Below, in pieces: positions 11,864 through 23,678 of a DNA stretch of 64,000 bases. Source of the stretch: Hordeum vulgare subsp. vulgare (taxonomy: Eukaryota > Streptophyta > Magnoliopsida > Poales > Poaceae); NCBI RefSeq assembly GCF_904849725.1, contig NC_058520.1, forward strand, positions 533,252,083-533,316,082, written 5' to 3'. Under the pieces are notes generated by a model that saw only the letters and a program-made list of their open reading frames with translations, ran no database searches and was not told the origin of the DNA. How positions within the stretch are numbered: the stretch's first letter is position 1; every line of letters starts with the position of its first letter. A program made the translations under genes and the position numbers.

Positions 11864-13520
11864 GTGTCGTCTCAACGGATTTTGATGGTGCCCTATTTAA
11901 AGTGAATGCAGCTGTTTCTAATGCATAACCCCAAAACGATAACGGCAAATCAGTAAGAGACGTCATAGATCGCACCATCTCTAATAGAGTACGATTACGA
12001 TGTTCGGACACACCATTACGCTGTGGTGTTCCAGGCGGTGTTAACTGTGAAACAATTCCATATTGTCTTAAGTGAGTACCAAACTCGAAACTCAGATATT
12101 CACCCCCACGATCAGACCGTAGGAACTTGATCTTCTTGTTACGATGATTTTCCACTTCACTCTGAAATTGCTTGAACTTTTCAAATGTTTCAGACTTGTG
12201 TTTCATTAAGTAGACATAACCATATCTACTCAAATCGTCAGTGAAGGTGAGAAAATAACGATATCTGCCGCGTGCCTCCACGCTCATCGGACCACACACA
12301 TCGGTATGTATGATTTCCAACAAGTCACTTGCACGCTCCATTTTTCCGGAGAACGGAGTCTTAGTCATCTTGCCCATGAGGCACGGTTCGCACGTGTCAA
12401 GTGAATCAAAGTCAAGTGACTCCAAAAGTCCATCAACATGGAGTTTCTTCATGCGCTTTACACCAATATGACCTAAGCGGCAGTGCCACAAAAATATGGT
12501 GCTATCATTGTTAACTCTAACTCTTTTGGTCTCAATGTTATGTATATGCGTACTGCTATCAAGATTCAATATGAACAATCCTCTCACATTAGGTGCATGA
12601 CCATAAAAGATGTTACTCATAGAAATAGAACAACCATTATTCTCTGACTTAAAAGAGTAACCGTCTCGCAATAAACAAGATCGAGATATAATGTTCATGC
12701 TCAACGCAGGCACTAAATAACAATGATTTAAGTTCATCACCAATCCTGATGGTAACTGAAGTGAAACTGTGCCGACGGCGATTGCATCAACCTTGGAACC
12801 ATTTCCTACGCGCATCGTCACTTCATCTTTTGCCAACCTTCGTCTATTCCACAGTTCCTGTTTCGAGTTGCAAATATGAGCAACAGAACCGGTATCGAAT
12901 ACCCAGGCACTACTACGAGAGCCGGTTAAGTACACATCAATAACATGTATATCAAATATACCTGATTTTTCTTTGGCCGCCTTCTTATCTGCTAGATACT
13001 TGGGGCAATTGCGCTTCCAATGACCCATACCCTTGCAATAGTAACACTTCATTTCAGGCTTAGGTCCAGCCTTGGGTTTCTTCGTCGGATTGGCAACAGG
13101 CTTGCCGCTCTTCTTCGAATTACCCTTTTTGCCTTTGCCGTTTCTTTTGAAACTAGTGGTCTTATTCACCATCAACACTTGATGCTCTTTACGGAGTTCA
13201 GACTCTGCGACTTTCAGCATCGCAAACAACTCGCCGGGAGACTTGTTCACCCCTTGCATGTTGTAGTTCAACACAAAGCCTTTATAGCTTGGCGGCAGTG
13301 ATTGAAGGATTCTGTCAGTGATAGCCTCTTGCGGGAGTTCAATCCCCAGCTCAGCTAGACGGTTTGAGTACCCAGACATTTTGAGCACATGTTCAGTGAC
13401 AGACGAGTTTTCCTCCATCTTGCAAGCATAGAATTTATAGGAGGTCTCATACCTCTCGATCCGGGCGTTCTTCTGAAAGATAAACTTCAACTCCTGGAAC
13501 ATCTCAAATGCTCCATGACG
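11859..13520 (-). pseudogene. Angela gag C-terminus, protease and integrase part
   Basis: Numbering from the methionine at 13502 gives 547 residues. The gag CCHC zinc knuckle is at 153-166 (CYYCKGMGHWKRNC). The aspartic protease site DTG is at 203-205. The integrase zinc-binding residues are H340, H345, C371 and C374, and the catalytic triad is D401, D464 and E500, followed by the NRTLLEMVRSM block. The frame ends after SVETTP because one base is missing near 11861. It is in frame with the upstream gag piece, separated only by the TAG at 13521-13523. In Ty1-copia elements these products package RNA, cleave the polyprotein and insert the DNA copy. All catalytic residues are present, consistent with recent activity. 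Confidence 0.95.
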
Positions 13521-13799
13521 CTAAAAGAGACGTTGAAGTCCCGGTTCTAAGCCATACAAGACTGCACATTGAACTATTGAGTAGTCCTCCTTACGTGCTA
13601 ACCAAGCGTTCTTAACATCCTGATCAGCTGTAGCGGGTGGTTCATCTCCTAGCGCAGCATTAAGGACATAATCCTTCTTCCCAGCTTGTAGGATTAGCTT
13701 AAGATTACGAGCCCAGTCTACAAAGTTGCTTCCATCATCTTTCAACTTAGCTTTCTCTAGGAACGTATTAAAATTCAGGATGACTGTAGCGTGAGCCAT
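13521..13799 (-). pseudogene. Angela gag N-terminal part
   Basis: The minus-strand ATG at 13799 opens a 92-residue frame beginning MAHATVILNFNTFLEKAKLK, with the DGSNFVDWARNLK block typical of copia gag N-termini. It stops at a TAG (13521-13523), and the same frame continues directly into the next segment, so a single nonsense mutation separates the two. This is the natural translation start of the element: it follows the long leader, and no upstream ATG in frame gives a longer product. Confidence 0.92.
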
Positions 13800-15108
13800 G
13801 ATCTACAACACAAATATATTCAAAGTGGACTTAGACTATGTTCAAGGTAATTAGAGTTTAACTTAATCAAATTATTCGCTAAACTCCGACTCAAAAAGTA
13901 CATCTCTCTAGTCATTTGAATGGTACATGATCCACTTACACTAGCTCAAGTCCGATCATCACGTGAGTTGAGTATAGTTTCAGTGGTAAACATCCCTATG
14001 CTAATCATATCATCTATATGATTCATGATCGACCTTTCGGTCTCATGTGTTCCGAGGACATGTCTGCACATGCTAGGCTCGTCAAGCTTAACCCGAGTGT
14101 TCCGCGTGCGCAACTGTTTTGCACCCGTTGTATGTGAACGTTGAGTCTATCACACCCGATCATCACGTGGTGTCTCGAAACGACGAACTGTAGCAACGGT
14201 GCACAGTCGGGGAGAACACAATTTCGTCTTGAAATTTTAGTGAGAGATCACCTCATAATGCTACCGTCGTACTAAGCAAAATAAGGTGCATAAAAGGATT
14301 AACATCACATGGAATTCATAAGTGACATGATATGGCCATCATCACGTGCTTCTTGATCTCCATCACCAAAGCACCGGCACGACCTTCTTGTCACCGGCGC
14401 CACACCATGATCTCCATCACCAAAGCACCGGCACGACCTTCTTGTCACCGGCGCCACACCATGATCTCCATCAACGTGTTGCCATCGGGGTTGTCGTGCT
14501 ACTCATGCTATTACTACTAACGCTACATCCTAGCAAAATAGTAAACGCATCTGCAAGCACAAACGTTAGTATAAAGACAACCCTATGGCTCCTGCCGGTT
14601 GCCGTACCATCGACGTGCAGGTCGATATTTACTATTACAACATGATCATCTCATACATCCAATATATCACATCACATCGTTGGCCATATCACATCACAAG
14701 CATACCCTGCAAAAACAAGTTAGACGTCCTCTAATTTTGTTGTTGCATGTTTTACGTGGTGACCATGGGTATCTAGTAGGATCGCATCTTACTTACGCAA
14801 ACACCACAACGGAGATATATGAGTTGCTATTTAACCTCATCCAAGGACCTCCTCGGTCAAATCCGATTCAACTAAAGTTGGAGAAACCGACACTTGCCAG
14901 TCATCTTTGAGCAACGGGGTTACTCGTAATGATGAAACCAGTCTCTTGTAAGCGTACGAGTAATGTCGGTCCAAGCCGCTTCAATCCAACAATACCGCGG
15001 AATCAAGAAAAGACTAAGGAGGGCAGCAAAACGCACATCACCGCCCACAAAAACTTTTGTGTTCTACTCGAGAAGACATCTACGCATGAACCTAGCTCAT
15101 GATGCCAC
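13800..15108 (-). other. Angela leader with primer binding site
   Basis: This is 1.3 kb of non-coding leader between the 5' LTR and gag. Next to the LTR the minus strand reads GTGGCATCATGAGC (15095-15108). That is a diverged match to the TGGTATCAGAGC initiator-methionine tRNA primer site usual in copia elements. The leader contains the 54 bp tandem duplication at 14355-14462. No protein is apparent. Confidence 0.75.
14355..14462. repeat. Two tandem 54 bp units in the Angela leader
   Basis: The units begin GATCTCCATCACC at 14355 and 14409 and are identical by eye. A third start (GATCTCCATCA) follows at 14463 before divergence. The location is the 5' untranslated leader, where packaging signals are expected. 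Confidence 0.92.
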
Positions 15109-16928
15109 TGTTGGGGAACGTCGCATGGGAAACAAAAAATTTCCTACGCGCACGAACACCTATCATGGTGATGTCCATCTACGAGAGGGGATGAGTGATC
15201 TACGTACCCTTGTAGATCGTACAGCAGAAGCGTTAGTGAACGCGGTTGATGTAGTGGAATGTCCTCATGTCCCTCGATCCGCCCCGGGAACAATCCCGCG
15301 ATCAGTCCCACGATCTAGTACCGAACGGACGGCACCTCCGCGTTCAGCACACGTACAGCTCGACGATGATCTCGGCCTTCTTGATCCAGCAAGAGAGACG
15401 GAGAGGTAGAAGAGTTCTCCGGCAGCGTGACGTCGCTCCGGAGGCTGGTGGTGACCTTGTCTCAGCAGGGCTCCGCCCGAGCTCCGCAGAAAAGCGATCT
15501 AGAGGAAAAACCGTGGAGGTATGTGGTCGGGCTGCCGTGGAAAACTCGTCTCAAATCATCCCCAAAACCTCCGTATATATAGGTGGGAGGGAGGGGACCT
15601 TGCCTTGGGGCTCAAGGAGCCCCAAGGGGGTCGGCCGAGTCCAAGGGGGGAGGCTCCCCCCCCAAACCGAGTTGGACTTGGTTTGGTGGGTGGGAGTCCT
15701 TCCTTCCCTTCCCACCTCCCCTTTTTTTTCCTTTCTCTTTGATTTTTCTTTCTATGGCGCATAGGGCCCTTTTGGGCTGTCCCACCAGCCCACTAAGGGC
15801 TGATGCGCCACCCTCATGGCCTATGGGCTTCCCCGGGGTGGGTTGCCCCCCCCGGTGAACTCCCGGAACCCATTCGTCATTCCCGGTACATTCTCGGTAA
15901 CTCCGAAAACCTTCTGGTAATCAAATGAGGTCATCCTATATATCAATCTTCGTTTCCGAACCATTCCGGAAACCCTCGTGACGTCCGTGATCTCATCCGG
16001 GACTCCGAACAACATTCGGTAACCAACCATATAACTCAAATACGCATAAAACAACGTCGAACCTTAAGTGTGCAGACCCTGCGGGTTCAAGAACTATGTA
16101 GACATGACCCGAGAGACTCCTCGGTCAATATCCAATAGCGGGACCTGGATGCCCATATTGGATCCTACATATTCTACGAAGATCTTATCGTTTGAACCTC
16201 AGTGACAAGGATTCATATAATCCCGTATGTCATTCCCTTTGTCCTTCGGTATGTTACTTGCCCGAGATTCGATCGTCAGTATCTGCATACCTATTTCAAT
16301 CTCGTTCACCGGCAAGTCTCTTTACTTGTTCCGTAATACAAGATCCCGCAACTTAAACTAAGTTGCATTGCTTGCAAGGCTTGTGTGTGATGTTGTATTA
16401 CTGAGTGGGCCCCGAGATACCTCTCCGTCACACGGAGTGACAAATCCCAGCCTTGATCCATACTAACTCAACTAACACCTTCGAAGATACCTGTAGAGCA
16501 TCTTTATAGTCACCCAGTTACGTTGCGACGTTTGATACACACAAAGCATTCCTCGGGTGTCAGTGAGTTATATGATCTCATGGTCATAGGAATAAATACT
16601 TGACACGCAGAAAACAGTAGCAACAAAATGACACGATCAACATGCTACGTCTATTAGTTTGGGTCTAGTCCATCACGTGATTCTCCTAATGACGTGATCC
16701 AGTTATCAAGCAACAACACTTTGTTCATAATCAGAAGACACTGACTATCTTTGATCAACTGGCTAGCCAACTAGAGGCTTGCTAGGAACGGTGTTTTGTC
16801 TATGTATCCACACATGTAAATGAGTCTTCATTCAATACAATTATAGCATGGATAATAAACGATTATCTTGATACAGGAATTATAATAATAACTATATTTA
16901 TTATTGCCTCTAGGCCATAATTCCAACA
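15109..16928 (-). repeat. Angela 5' LTR
   Basis: The LTR is 1,820 bp with termini matching the 3' LTR. The TATA motif is at 15574-15581 on the minus strand. It carries a GC-rich inverted repeat (CCTTGGGGCTC...GAGCCCCAAGG) near 15601-15625 that the 3' LTR lacks. Confidence 0.95.
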
Positions 16929-19900
16929 CGTTTCACAAGAATGGATATCGTTACAAGTACACGTACTGAAAAGAAGAGATATATAGAATTGGCTTACACT
17001 CGCCACAAGCTACATCAGAGTCACACCAGTACAATACATAATCATCATGAAGAAGAGCAGGGTCCGGCTATGGACGAAAACAAACGAGAAAAGAAGAACG
17101 ACGTCCATCCTTGCTATCCCAGGTTGCCGGCCTGGAACCCATCCTAGATCGATGATGAAGAAGAAGAAGAAACTCCAAATGAACAATCAATGCGCTCCCG
17201 TCAAGTAACCTTTACCTGTACTTGCAACTGGTGTTGTAGTAATCTGTGAGCCACACGGGACTCAGCAATCTCATTTCCAAAGGTATCAAGACTAGCAAAG
17301 CTTAATAGGTGAGGCAAGTTTAAGTGGTGAGGTTGCAGCAGCGGCTAAGCATATATTTGGTGGCTAAACTTATGAGTACAAGAAAATAAGAGGGGGAAGA
17401 TCTACGCATAGGGGACGTGAACTACGGTTGATCAAATAAATGATCCTGAACACCTACCTACGTCAGACATAACTCCACCGTGTCCTCGATCGAAGAAGGA
17501 ACTCACGAAAGAGACAGTCACGGTTACGCACTCAGTTGGCATATTTTAATTAAGTTAACTTCAAGTTATCTAGAACCAATGTTAAACAAAGTTTCCACGT
17601 TGCCACATAACCGCGGGCACGACTTTCTGAAAAGATTTAACCCAGCTGGGGTGCTCTAACTAGTCCATCACAAATAACCACAAGCCGCATAGAAATCCTC
17701 GATCACGAAGCTCGCAATCTCGTCGGACTCCTTAGTGGAAAACCTCAACTCTGAGATTACCCAAAGCATCATCGGAATCCCGATGCACAAGATATCTCGT
17801 CAAAGGTAAAATTAATCCAGCAAGGCCGCCCGACGTGTCGACGATCACGATAGGAGCCGCGTATCTCGTTCTCAGGACATCGCTCAGGTGAGACCAACAC
17901 TCATGAGAAGCACTGGCCCGGGGGTTGATTAAATTCCTCAGGTTAATTACTCCCTATGCAGTTCATTAGTTATTAGGCAAATGTAGTACCAAAAATTGGG
18001 CCTTGCCAGACCAGCTTTAACCTAAAATGAATTATCAAGGGGGTCCCCATAACAACCCCGATCGTGTTAGGAGCGCTCAATTATGGAACATAACACCGGT
18101 AGCCGAAACTAAGGGGGCAAAGGTGGAACCAAACACCAGGCTAGAAAGGCCGAGCCTTCCACCTTTTACCAAGTATATAGGTCCATTAAATTAAATAGCA
18201 TAAATATGGTGATATAACAAGGAACCCATGTTATCACATGGAAGCAACTGCACCTTCATCTAGCAACGCTAACACATGGATAAGCAAGCGGTAACATAGC
18301 CAATCAGTGGTTTGCTAGGTTGAGAACAAGTTGAAGGCTTTCATGGCAATGTTGGAAGGCTGAAATTTAACATGTGGTAGGCAACGAGACATAATCGATA
18401 GAAACGGTAATACTAGCATGGCAATGATAGTAATGGTATCTCAGGAAATGGTCATCTTGCCTGAGATCCCGCTTGGAAGAAGAACAACTCCGTGAAGTCG
18501 GCGAACCAACGTAGTCGAACGGATCCTCACATTTCGACACGCTTGCGGAACTCTATCGGGACGGAGCAAACCGGAAACAAGCATCAACACAGATATTCAC
18601 CACACAAATGCACGACATGAAGCACAACCTAATATGATGCATGAACAGAGCAAATATGCAAGGCATGGCATGGCAATTCACCTCACACAAACACTACACA
18701 TTAAGTGAAGCTCGATATGCAACGAGTTGCATATCGACGAAACTCCACATTCATTTGTTTAGTTCCTCCCGTTTATTTACACGACAATATTAAATGTTGT
18801 TTCACATGGCAAGAGGTGAAGCAGGTGATTCTACATGTCATCCTAGTCGCTTAATACACGGGACTTTGAAAGTCGTTACGTTACAAGAAACATGCAACGC
18901 AAGATAATATGCCATGAATGTGACATGCATGCAAGTTTACAACAACACTGGCAAGAAGAAAAAGAAGCATGTGTCGCCATGGCGAACGAAAGGGAACCAT
19001 GGAGGCAAAACGGAAACGATGCCACGACAACGTTCCTATCCCGATAACTCAACGAGATATCGGTGCCAACGAATTGGAAGCGTGAGCGTGTCATGCCAAA
19101 TAAAGATGGGGTGATCCCGTTTATCGGGTTCGCACGTCTCGGGGGCACAACAAAAGAGGGACAACGTGCAACGGGCAACATATATAGGCGCAAGCATACG
19201 GTTCATTCATTCATCACAAGCATTCGGTCCACGACATCGTTCCAACAGGATACCTTCGAAGCGTGCATATCAGAGCGGTTCGAGTCATAGCGGTGTAGGA
19301 GAACATGGGTCGTCGTGGACGTCGTGGAAGTAGTTGTACATGGGTCTTCGGCGTCGGTAGTTGTACACTGTTCGGCGAAGAACTTGATGAGTCTGATGTC
19401 CATTCGAGTCGTGGTGGAAGTAGTGGTTCCCGCTAAGTTGAAGACGGTCGTAGAGGTTCGGGTCTAGCAAGGCTTTCGTCCATGCATTCGATCTCGACGA
19501 ACCGAGGGGTACTGGTCTCACGCAGAGAACTTGACGTGGGGAGCCGCAGTGGAACTTGGGAAGGGGCTACCGAAACAACGGAGGCGACGAGCTCGAGGTC
19601 CTACCGACGGGTCATGGCGGCGGGCATGGTACAACAACGGCTAACATCAAGCAAGCAGGCAACAGCAAGCAGCGACAATAAGCAACAACAGCAATTAACA
19701 ATAGCAAGCAACAGCAAGCAGCGACAGCAAGCAACAGCGACAACAAGCATCAGCAAGCGGTAGCAAGCAAGCATCAGTGGCACCAGCAAGCAGCTCGAGG
19801 CCAGGGGAACAGAGAGGCGGCGCTCGGGTCGGCCATGACCAACGGCCATGCGCGGCGATGGCGTGCTCGTCTTCGTCAGGGGAGGCGGCGGCGGGCTCCT

Positions 19901-20935
19901 TGCAACAGGGCGACGCAGTGGCGGCACTGCGCTCCAGCGCAGGGCAAAGCTCAGCGGGAGGAGGCGAGGTCGAGGGGTTCGAGCGGCAGTAGCGCTGCAG
20001 GCGGCGACTCTCTGCAGCAGGCGGCGGGGCGAGCATCCAGCGCGGGCCGCGGGCGGGACGACGGACGGCTCGGGCAGGGGAGCTCCTCCCTGGGCGTGAG
20101 CGAGGTGGAGAGGGAGAGGGGAACGGACGGGGGAGGAAGCGGTGCTGGGGAGAGCTGCACGCGCGTGGGAATTGGGGGAGGAAGACGACGCAGTCGGGAG
20201 GAAGGGAGATGGGAGACGAGCGACGCTCTCGCTGTCTCTAGGGTTGGGGGAGCCCGGTTGGCCTTGGGCCGCAGTGGCTGTAGGCTGGGCTTCTCTCTCC
20301 CCCTCTCTTTCTTGTTTTTTTTTCTTTTACAGCAACTTGCAAAGAAAGAAAACAATGGATATAGTTGGAATTCCAACAAGAGAGATATTTTCCCGGAGCC
20401 AGAAAAATATGGAGGATTTAATAAAATTGGTTTGGGGATTTTTACAGAATATAAATTCGGACAAGTTTTGAATTTATATCAAACTTGCCTAAATTTAAAC
20501 CATAACCAAACTAACACCAAATGGACTGAGAATTTAGATGGTGACCCTATACAATAGATATTATTTATGGGCTCAACCGAGACATTTATTTGAGCATTTA
20601 CATTTGCAGCTCAAATAAATGAAAGCAAAGGGAAATAAGAAAGTGCAAGGGATATCATGGGAAGAATGTCAAAGGCATTGCGAATGAGATAACGAGCGAA
20701 GTTGGTATGACACCCAAGATTCCAATGGATTGAAATAAGTTGAGAATGGGAAAAGGTAAGGATCAAGGACTGGCTAGGAGAAGAGGGGAAAAAATGAACA
20801 CAACAAGGGAAGCAATCACACCAGATATGATGGAGAAGATGCATAATGCGTGATGAATGCAACAAACAAAATAAAACACACTGCGACAACAGATTAAAAG
20901 GGAATCTTCTGGAACGTCGGTCTCGGGCTGTCACA

Positions 20936-22876
20936 ACTCTCCTACACTACAAGAGGATCTCGACCCGAGATCCAAGAATGAAAGGGGAAGAGGATGAGAA
21001 AGCAAGAGGTAAAACTTAGTCGCTTCTTTGACAAATGAGTGAAACCAAAAATCCTTGAAGGTTGCAAAATATGAGGAATGATATGAGAAATAAGAAAGAA
21101 TTCACGAAAATTTCGGCAGCACTTCAGTAGGAAAATGGGACAAAAAAATCGATAAGGCGGGAGAATAAGACAGGATTCATAAAAAACAACTAAATAGAAC
21201 AAGGGAACACCATGATCTTGACATAACAAGATGCTAGACCCAAAAGAGCAATATCACAATGCCACCGGAACAATAGAATAGGAACTAACTCATACGGAGT
21301 AAGAGAATGAAGAAAAGAATGACAACTATCATCACAAATGAACTTGGCAATCATCCTTGCAAGAAGAATTGAACGGACTTGTTGGAAAAACAACAACGAA
21401 AAGAACAAGATAGTAGTGGGCTTATGGAAACCTTTTCAAACTAATGAAGTGACATCCAACCACTAACAGAAACAAGGATCGTTTCGGGAAACATGATAAG
21501 CAAAACTTCTTACGCCAAGAGGATACCTTGAGAACCTGGATCAATGATAAACACCATAATAGCCACAATCCTAAGGAAAAGCTTTAGGTGAAACCTAAAC
21601 CAAGATAACTCAAGGAAGAAACCATGAGTTGAAAATATCTCATGATCATAGAATTGGTGGATTTAATTATCTCACTCTTGAAAGGAAAACTCTTCGAGGC
21701 TCCTACACTAACAAGAATGCTATAATACCACCTCAAAGGATGAAGGAAGAACAACCGCATTGGAAATGCAAGAGAAAGAATACTTGAAGTACTCCATCAG
21801 GAATCTTGAAGAACACTTTGAGAAAGAATTAAATCCTAAACAAACCACCATGAAGAACCACTTGAGAGACTCCAGAACGAAAATATGATAGAAAAATAAT
21901 TAAAGGTTAAAAGGAATAAGATGATGGCCTTGCAAAGAATTAGATGGAATTTCGCGAAGAGAAACTTGAGAAAAACTTGACCTCCGAAAAGGAAAGATGA
22001 AGCACCTGAGATAAAGAGTTGATATCATGAGGCACTCTGGAAGAAAGATTGAAATCACTATGAAACAGGAATAAGAATTATGTTATGCTTATCCGTCATC
22101 AAGTTTAATTGATGACAAGCAATGGATTTAGCGTAGCACTTATTCCTCTTGAAAGAATCTTAAAGAGACAGAGAGATAAGCACCACTTGAGGCATAATTG
22201 AAGGAAGCACCGGTAAGAATTCCCAATTGAATGGGAACACCACGAATTAATGGAGATACATGAGAATGAAGAGATCATAAGCCACCTGAGAGAAAACTTT
22301 GAACAAGGCGTCGGAATAATTGAGAGACAAACGAAGAGACAACAATTGAGAAGAATTGAGGATGAAAGCTGAAAGTTGAGAACGAAGAATCTTCTAAAAT
22401 GATGGCCTTCGGAGGATCGAGAATGAAAACAACTCAGAGAAGCTCCGGATAGCACGAAAGGGATACTCATGATTGACAACAATTAAGATGATGGCACAAA
22501 GCTGAAATGATGAATCTCCAAGAGAATGGACCAAGATTTGAGAGAAACACTCCTTTAGACTTCCAAGCTGAGAATGAAGAGGAGAACACCACCAAGAATT
22601 AATGAGACACTCCGGAATAAATTAGAATGAAAGGTTGAGCCAAATATGAGAATTAAATCTAATAGGCCTTGGAGAAGGGATATGACTGATGAAATTTATA
22701 CTTATGTCATAGTTGAAATCATTAGAGATCTCCGGGAAAAGATTAAAGAGCCAGGAAAGATCCTGGGAAAGAACCTGTGGCTTATGGGACCACTCAAAGA
22801 AACCACCGTTGAAAAGGTTGCTTAGAAGGATAGATACTGCACCGGTACAAATGAAAACTAGATGAGGTTAGCACCC
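20936..22876 (-). other. Element B internal domain, distal part, non-coding
   Basis: The stretch next to the 3' LTR reads GTAGTGTAGGAGAGT on the minus strand, the best polypurine-tract candidate. The remaining 1.9 kb is purine-rich on the plus strand (long runs of GAA, AAG and GGA). It has no gag or pol motif and only short frames full of stops. A motif around ACTCCGG/CACCGG recurs at irregular spacing. This agrees with the LARD definition of a non-coding internal domain. Confidence 0.75.
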
Positions 22877-23678
22877 TGATGTCCCATAAGCGTATGGGAT
22901 CGCAGCAGTTTTCGAGGGTAGAGTATTCGACCCAAATTTGTTGATTTGCCAAGATGGGAAGCGAAAGAATATTCTCAAGTATTAGCAGCTGAATGTGTCA
23001 GATTCAACCACACCTGAAAAATTAGTGTCTGCAAGCAAAGTATCAGTAGCAAGGTAGTATGATAGCAACGGTGCCAGAAACAATCTGTTGACGGCAGACT
23101 ATTCCTAACTGTTGTATCAATGGCGCCAGCACGTTGACGGGGGGTTATTCTTGAGAAGAGTGCTTCCCCGGCTACGGCTCCAACAAAGTCTTGCAACAAG
23201 TAACATGGGAGTAGCAAGGAACAGCAGTAGCAGCAGAAGCAAAGTAACAACAATAGCAACAGTAGCAACAAAGTGGCCCAATCCCTTTTGTAGCAAGGGA
23301 CAAGCCTAGACAAAGTAATGTAGTGAGAACTAGTAGTAAAAGACTCGTAGGCAGTGGATCGGTGATGGATGAGTATGACGGATGTGATTCATCATGTAAC
23401 AGCTATAACACGGAGAGATATGTAACTAGCTCCCGTTCATCAATCTAATGTAAGCATGTATTCCGTATGTAGTCATACGTGCTTAGGGAAAAGAACTTGC
23501 ATGACATCTATTGTCCATCCCTCCGGTGGCAGCGGGGCACTATTGGAAGCTACGGGATATAAAGGTTCTCCTTTTAGTAAAGAACCGGACCAACGCATTA
23601 ACACGCGGTGAATACATGAACTCCTCATACTATGGTCATCTCCGGAAGTGGTTCCGGCTATTGTCACTCCGGGGTTGC

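Larger units (their letters stand above)
7980..16928 (-). mobile_element. Angela/BARE1-type Ty1-copia retrotransposon, full length
   Basis: The 8,949 bp element has two LTRs (7980-9767 and 15109-16928), an exact TSD CGTTT (7975-7979 and 16929-16933), a polypurine tract, a gag-pol region and a long leader. On the minus strand the LTRs begin TGTTGGAATTATG and end GTTCCCCAACA, the hallmark termini of the BARE1/Angela/WIS family. Gene order is gag, protease, integrase, RT, RNase H, as in Ty1-copia. Two lesions break the coding region: a TAG at 13521-13523 and a one-base deletion near 11861. LTR divergence by eye is about 2%, so it is a young insertion. It sits in one LTR of B; the other LTR of B shows the unoccupied site near 49467. 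Confidence 0.96.
7903..20935 (-). repeat. Element B 3' LTR, interrupted by the Angela element
   Basis: The LTR lies at 7903-7979 and 16934-20935, net about 4,079 bp, with the Angela element and one TSD copy between. It aligns along its whole length with 49390-53509. On the plus strand it begins CGTAACGCCC where the partner has TGTAACGCCC, so one terminal base has mutated, and it ends GGGCTGTCACA. A CAG/CAA-rich stretch lies near 19640-19790. The GC-rich part at 19800-20330 produces long chance open frames on both strands. Near 17870 a segment of about 59 bp present in the partner is missing. Confidence 0.9.

Noticed and set aside
19835..20557. 240-codon plus-strand frame in the LARD 3' LTR, and a matching minus-strand frame at 52192-52914
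   Set aside because: Both lie in the GC-rich part of the LTR, where frames are open on both strands. The composition is Arg/Gly/Ser/Pro-rich with no domain, and the two LTR copies do not keep the same frame.
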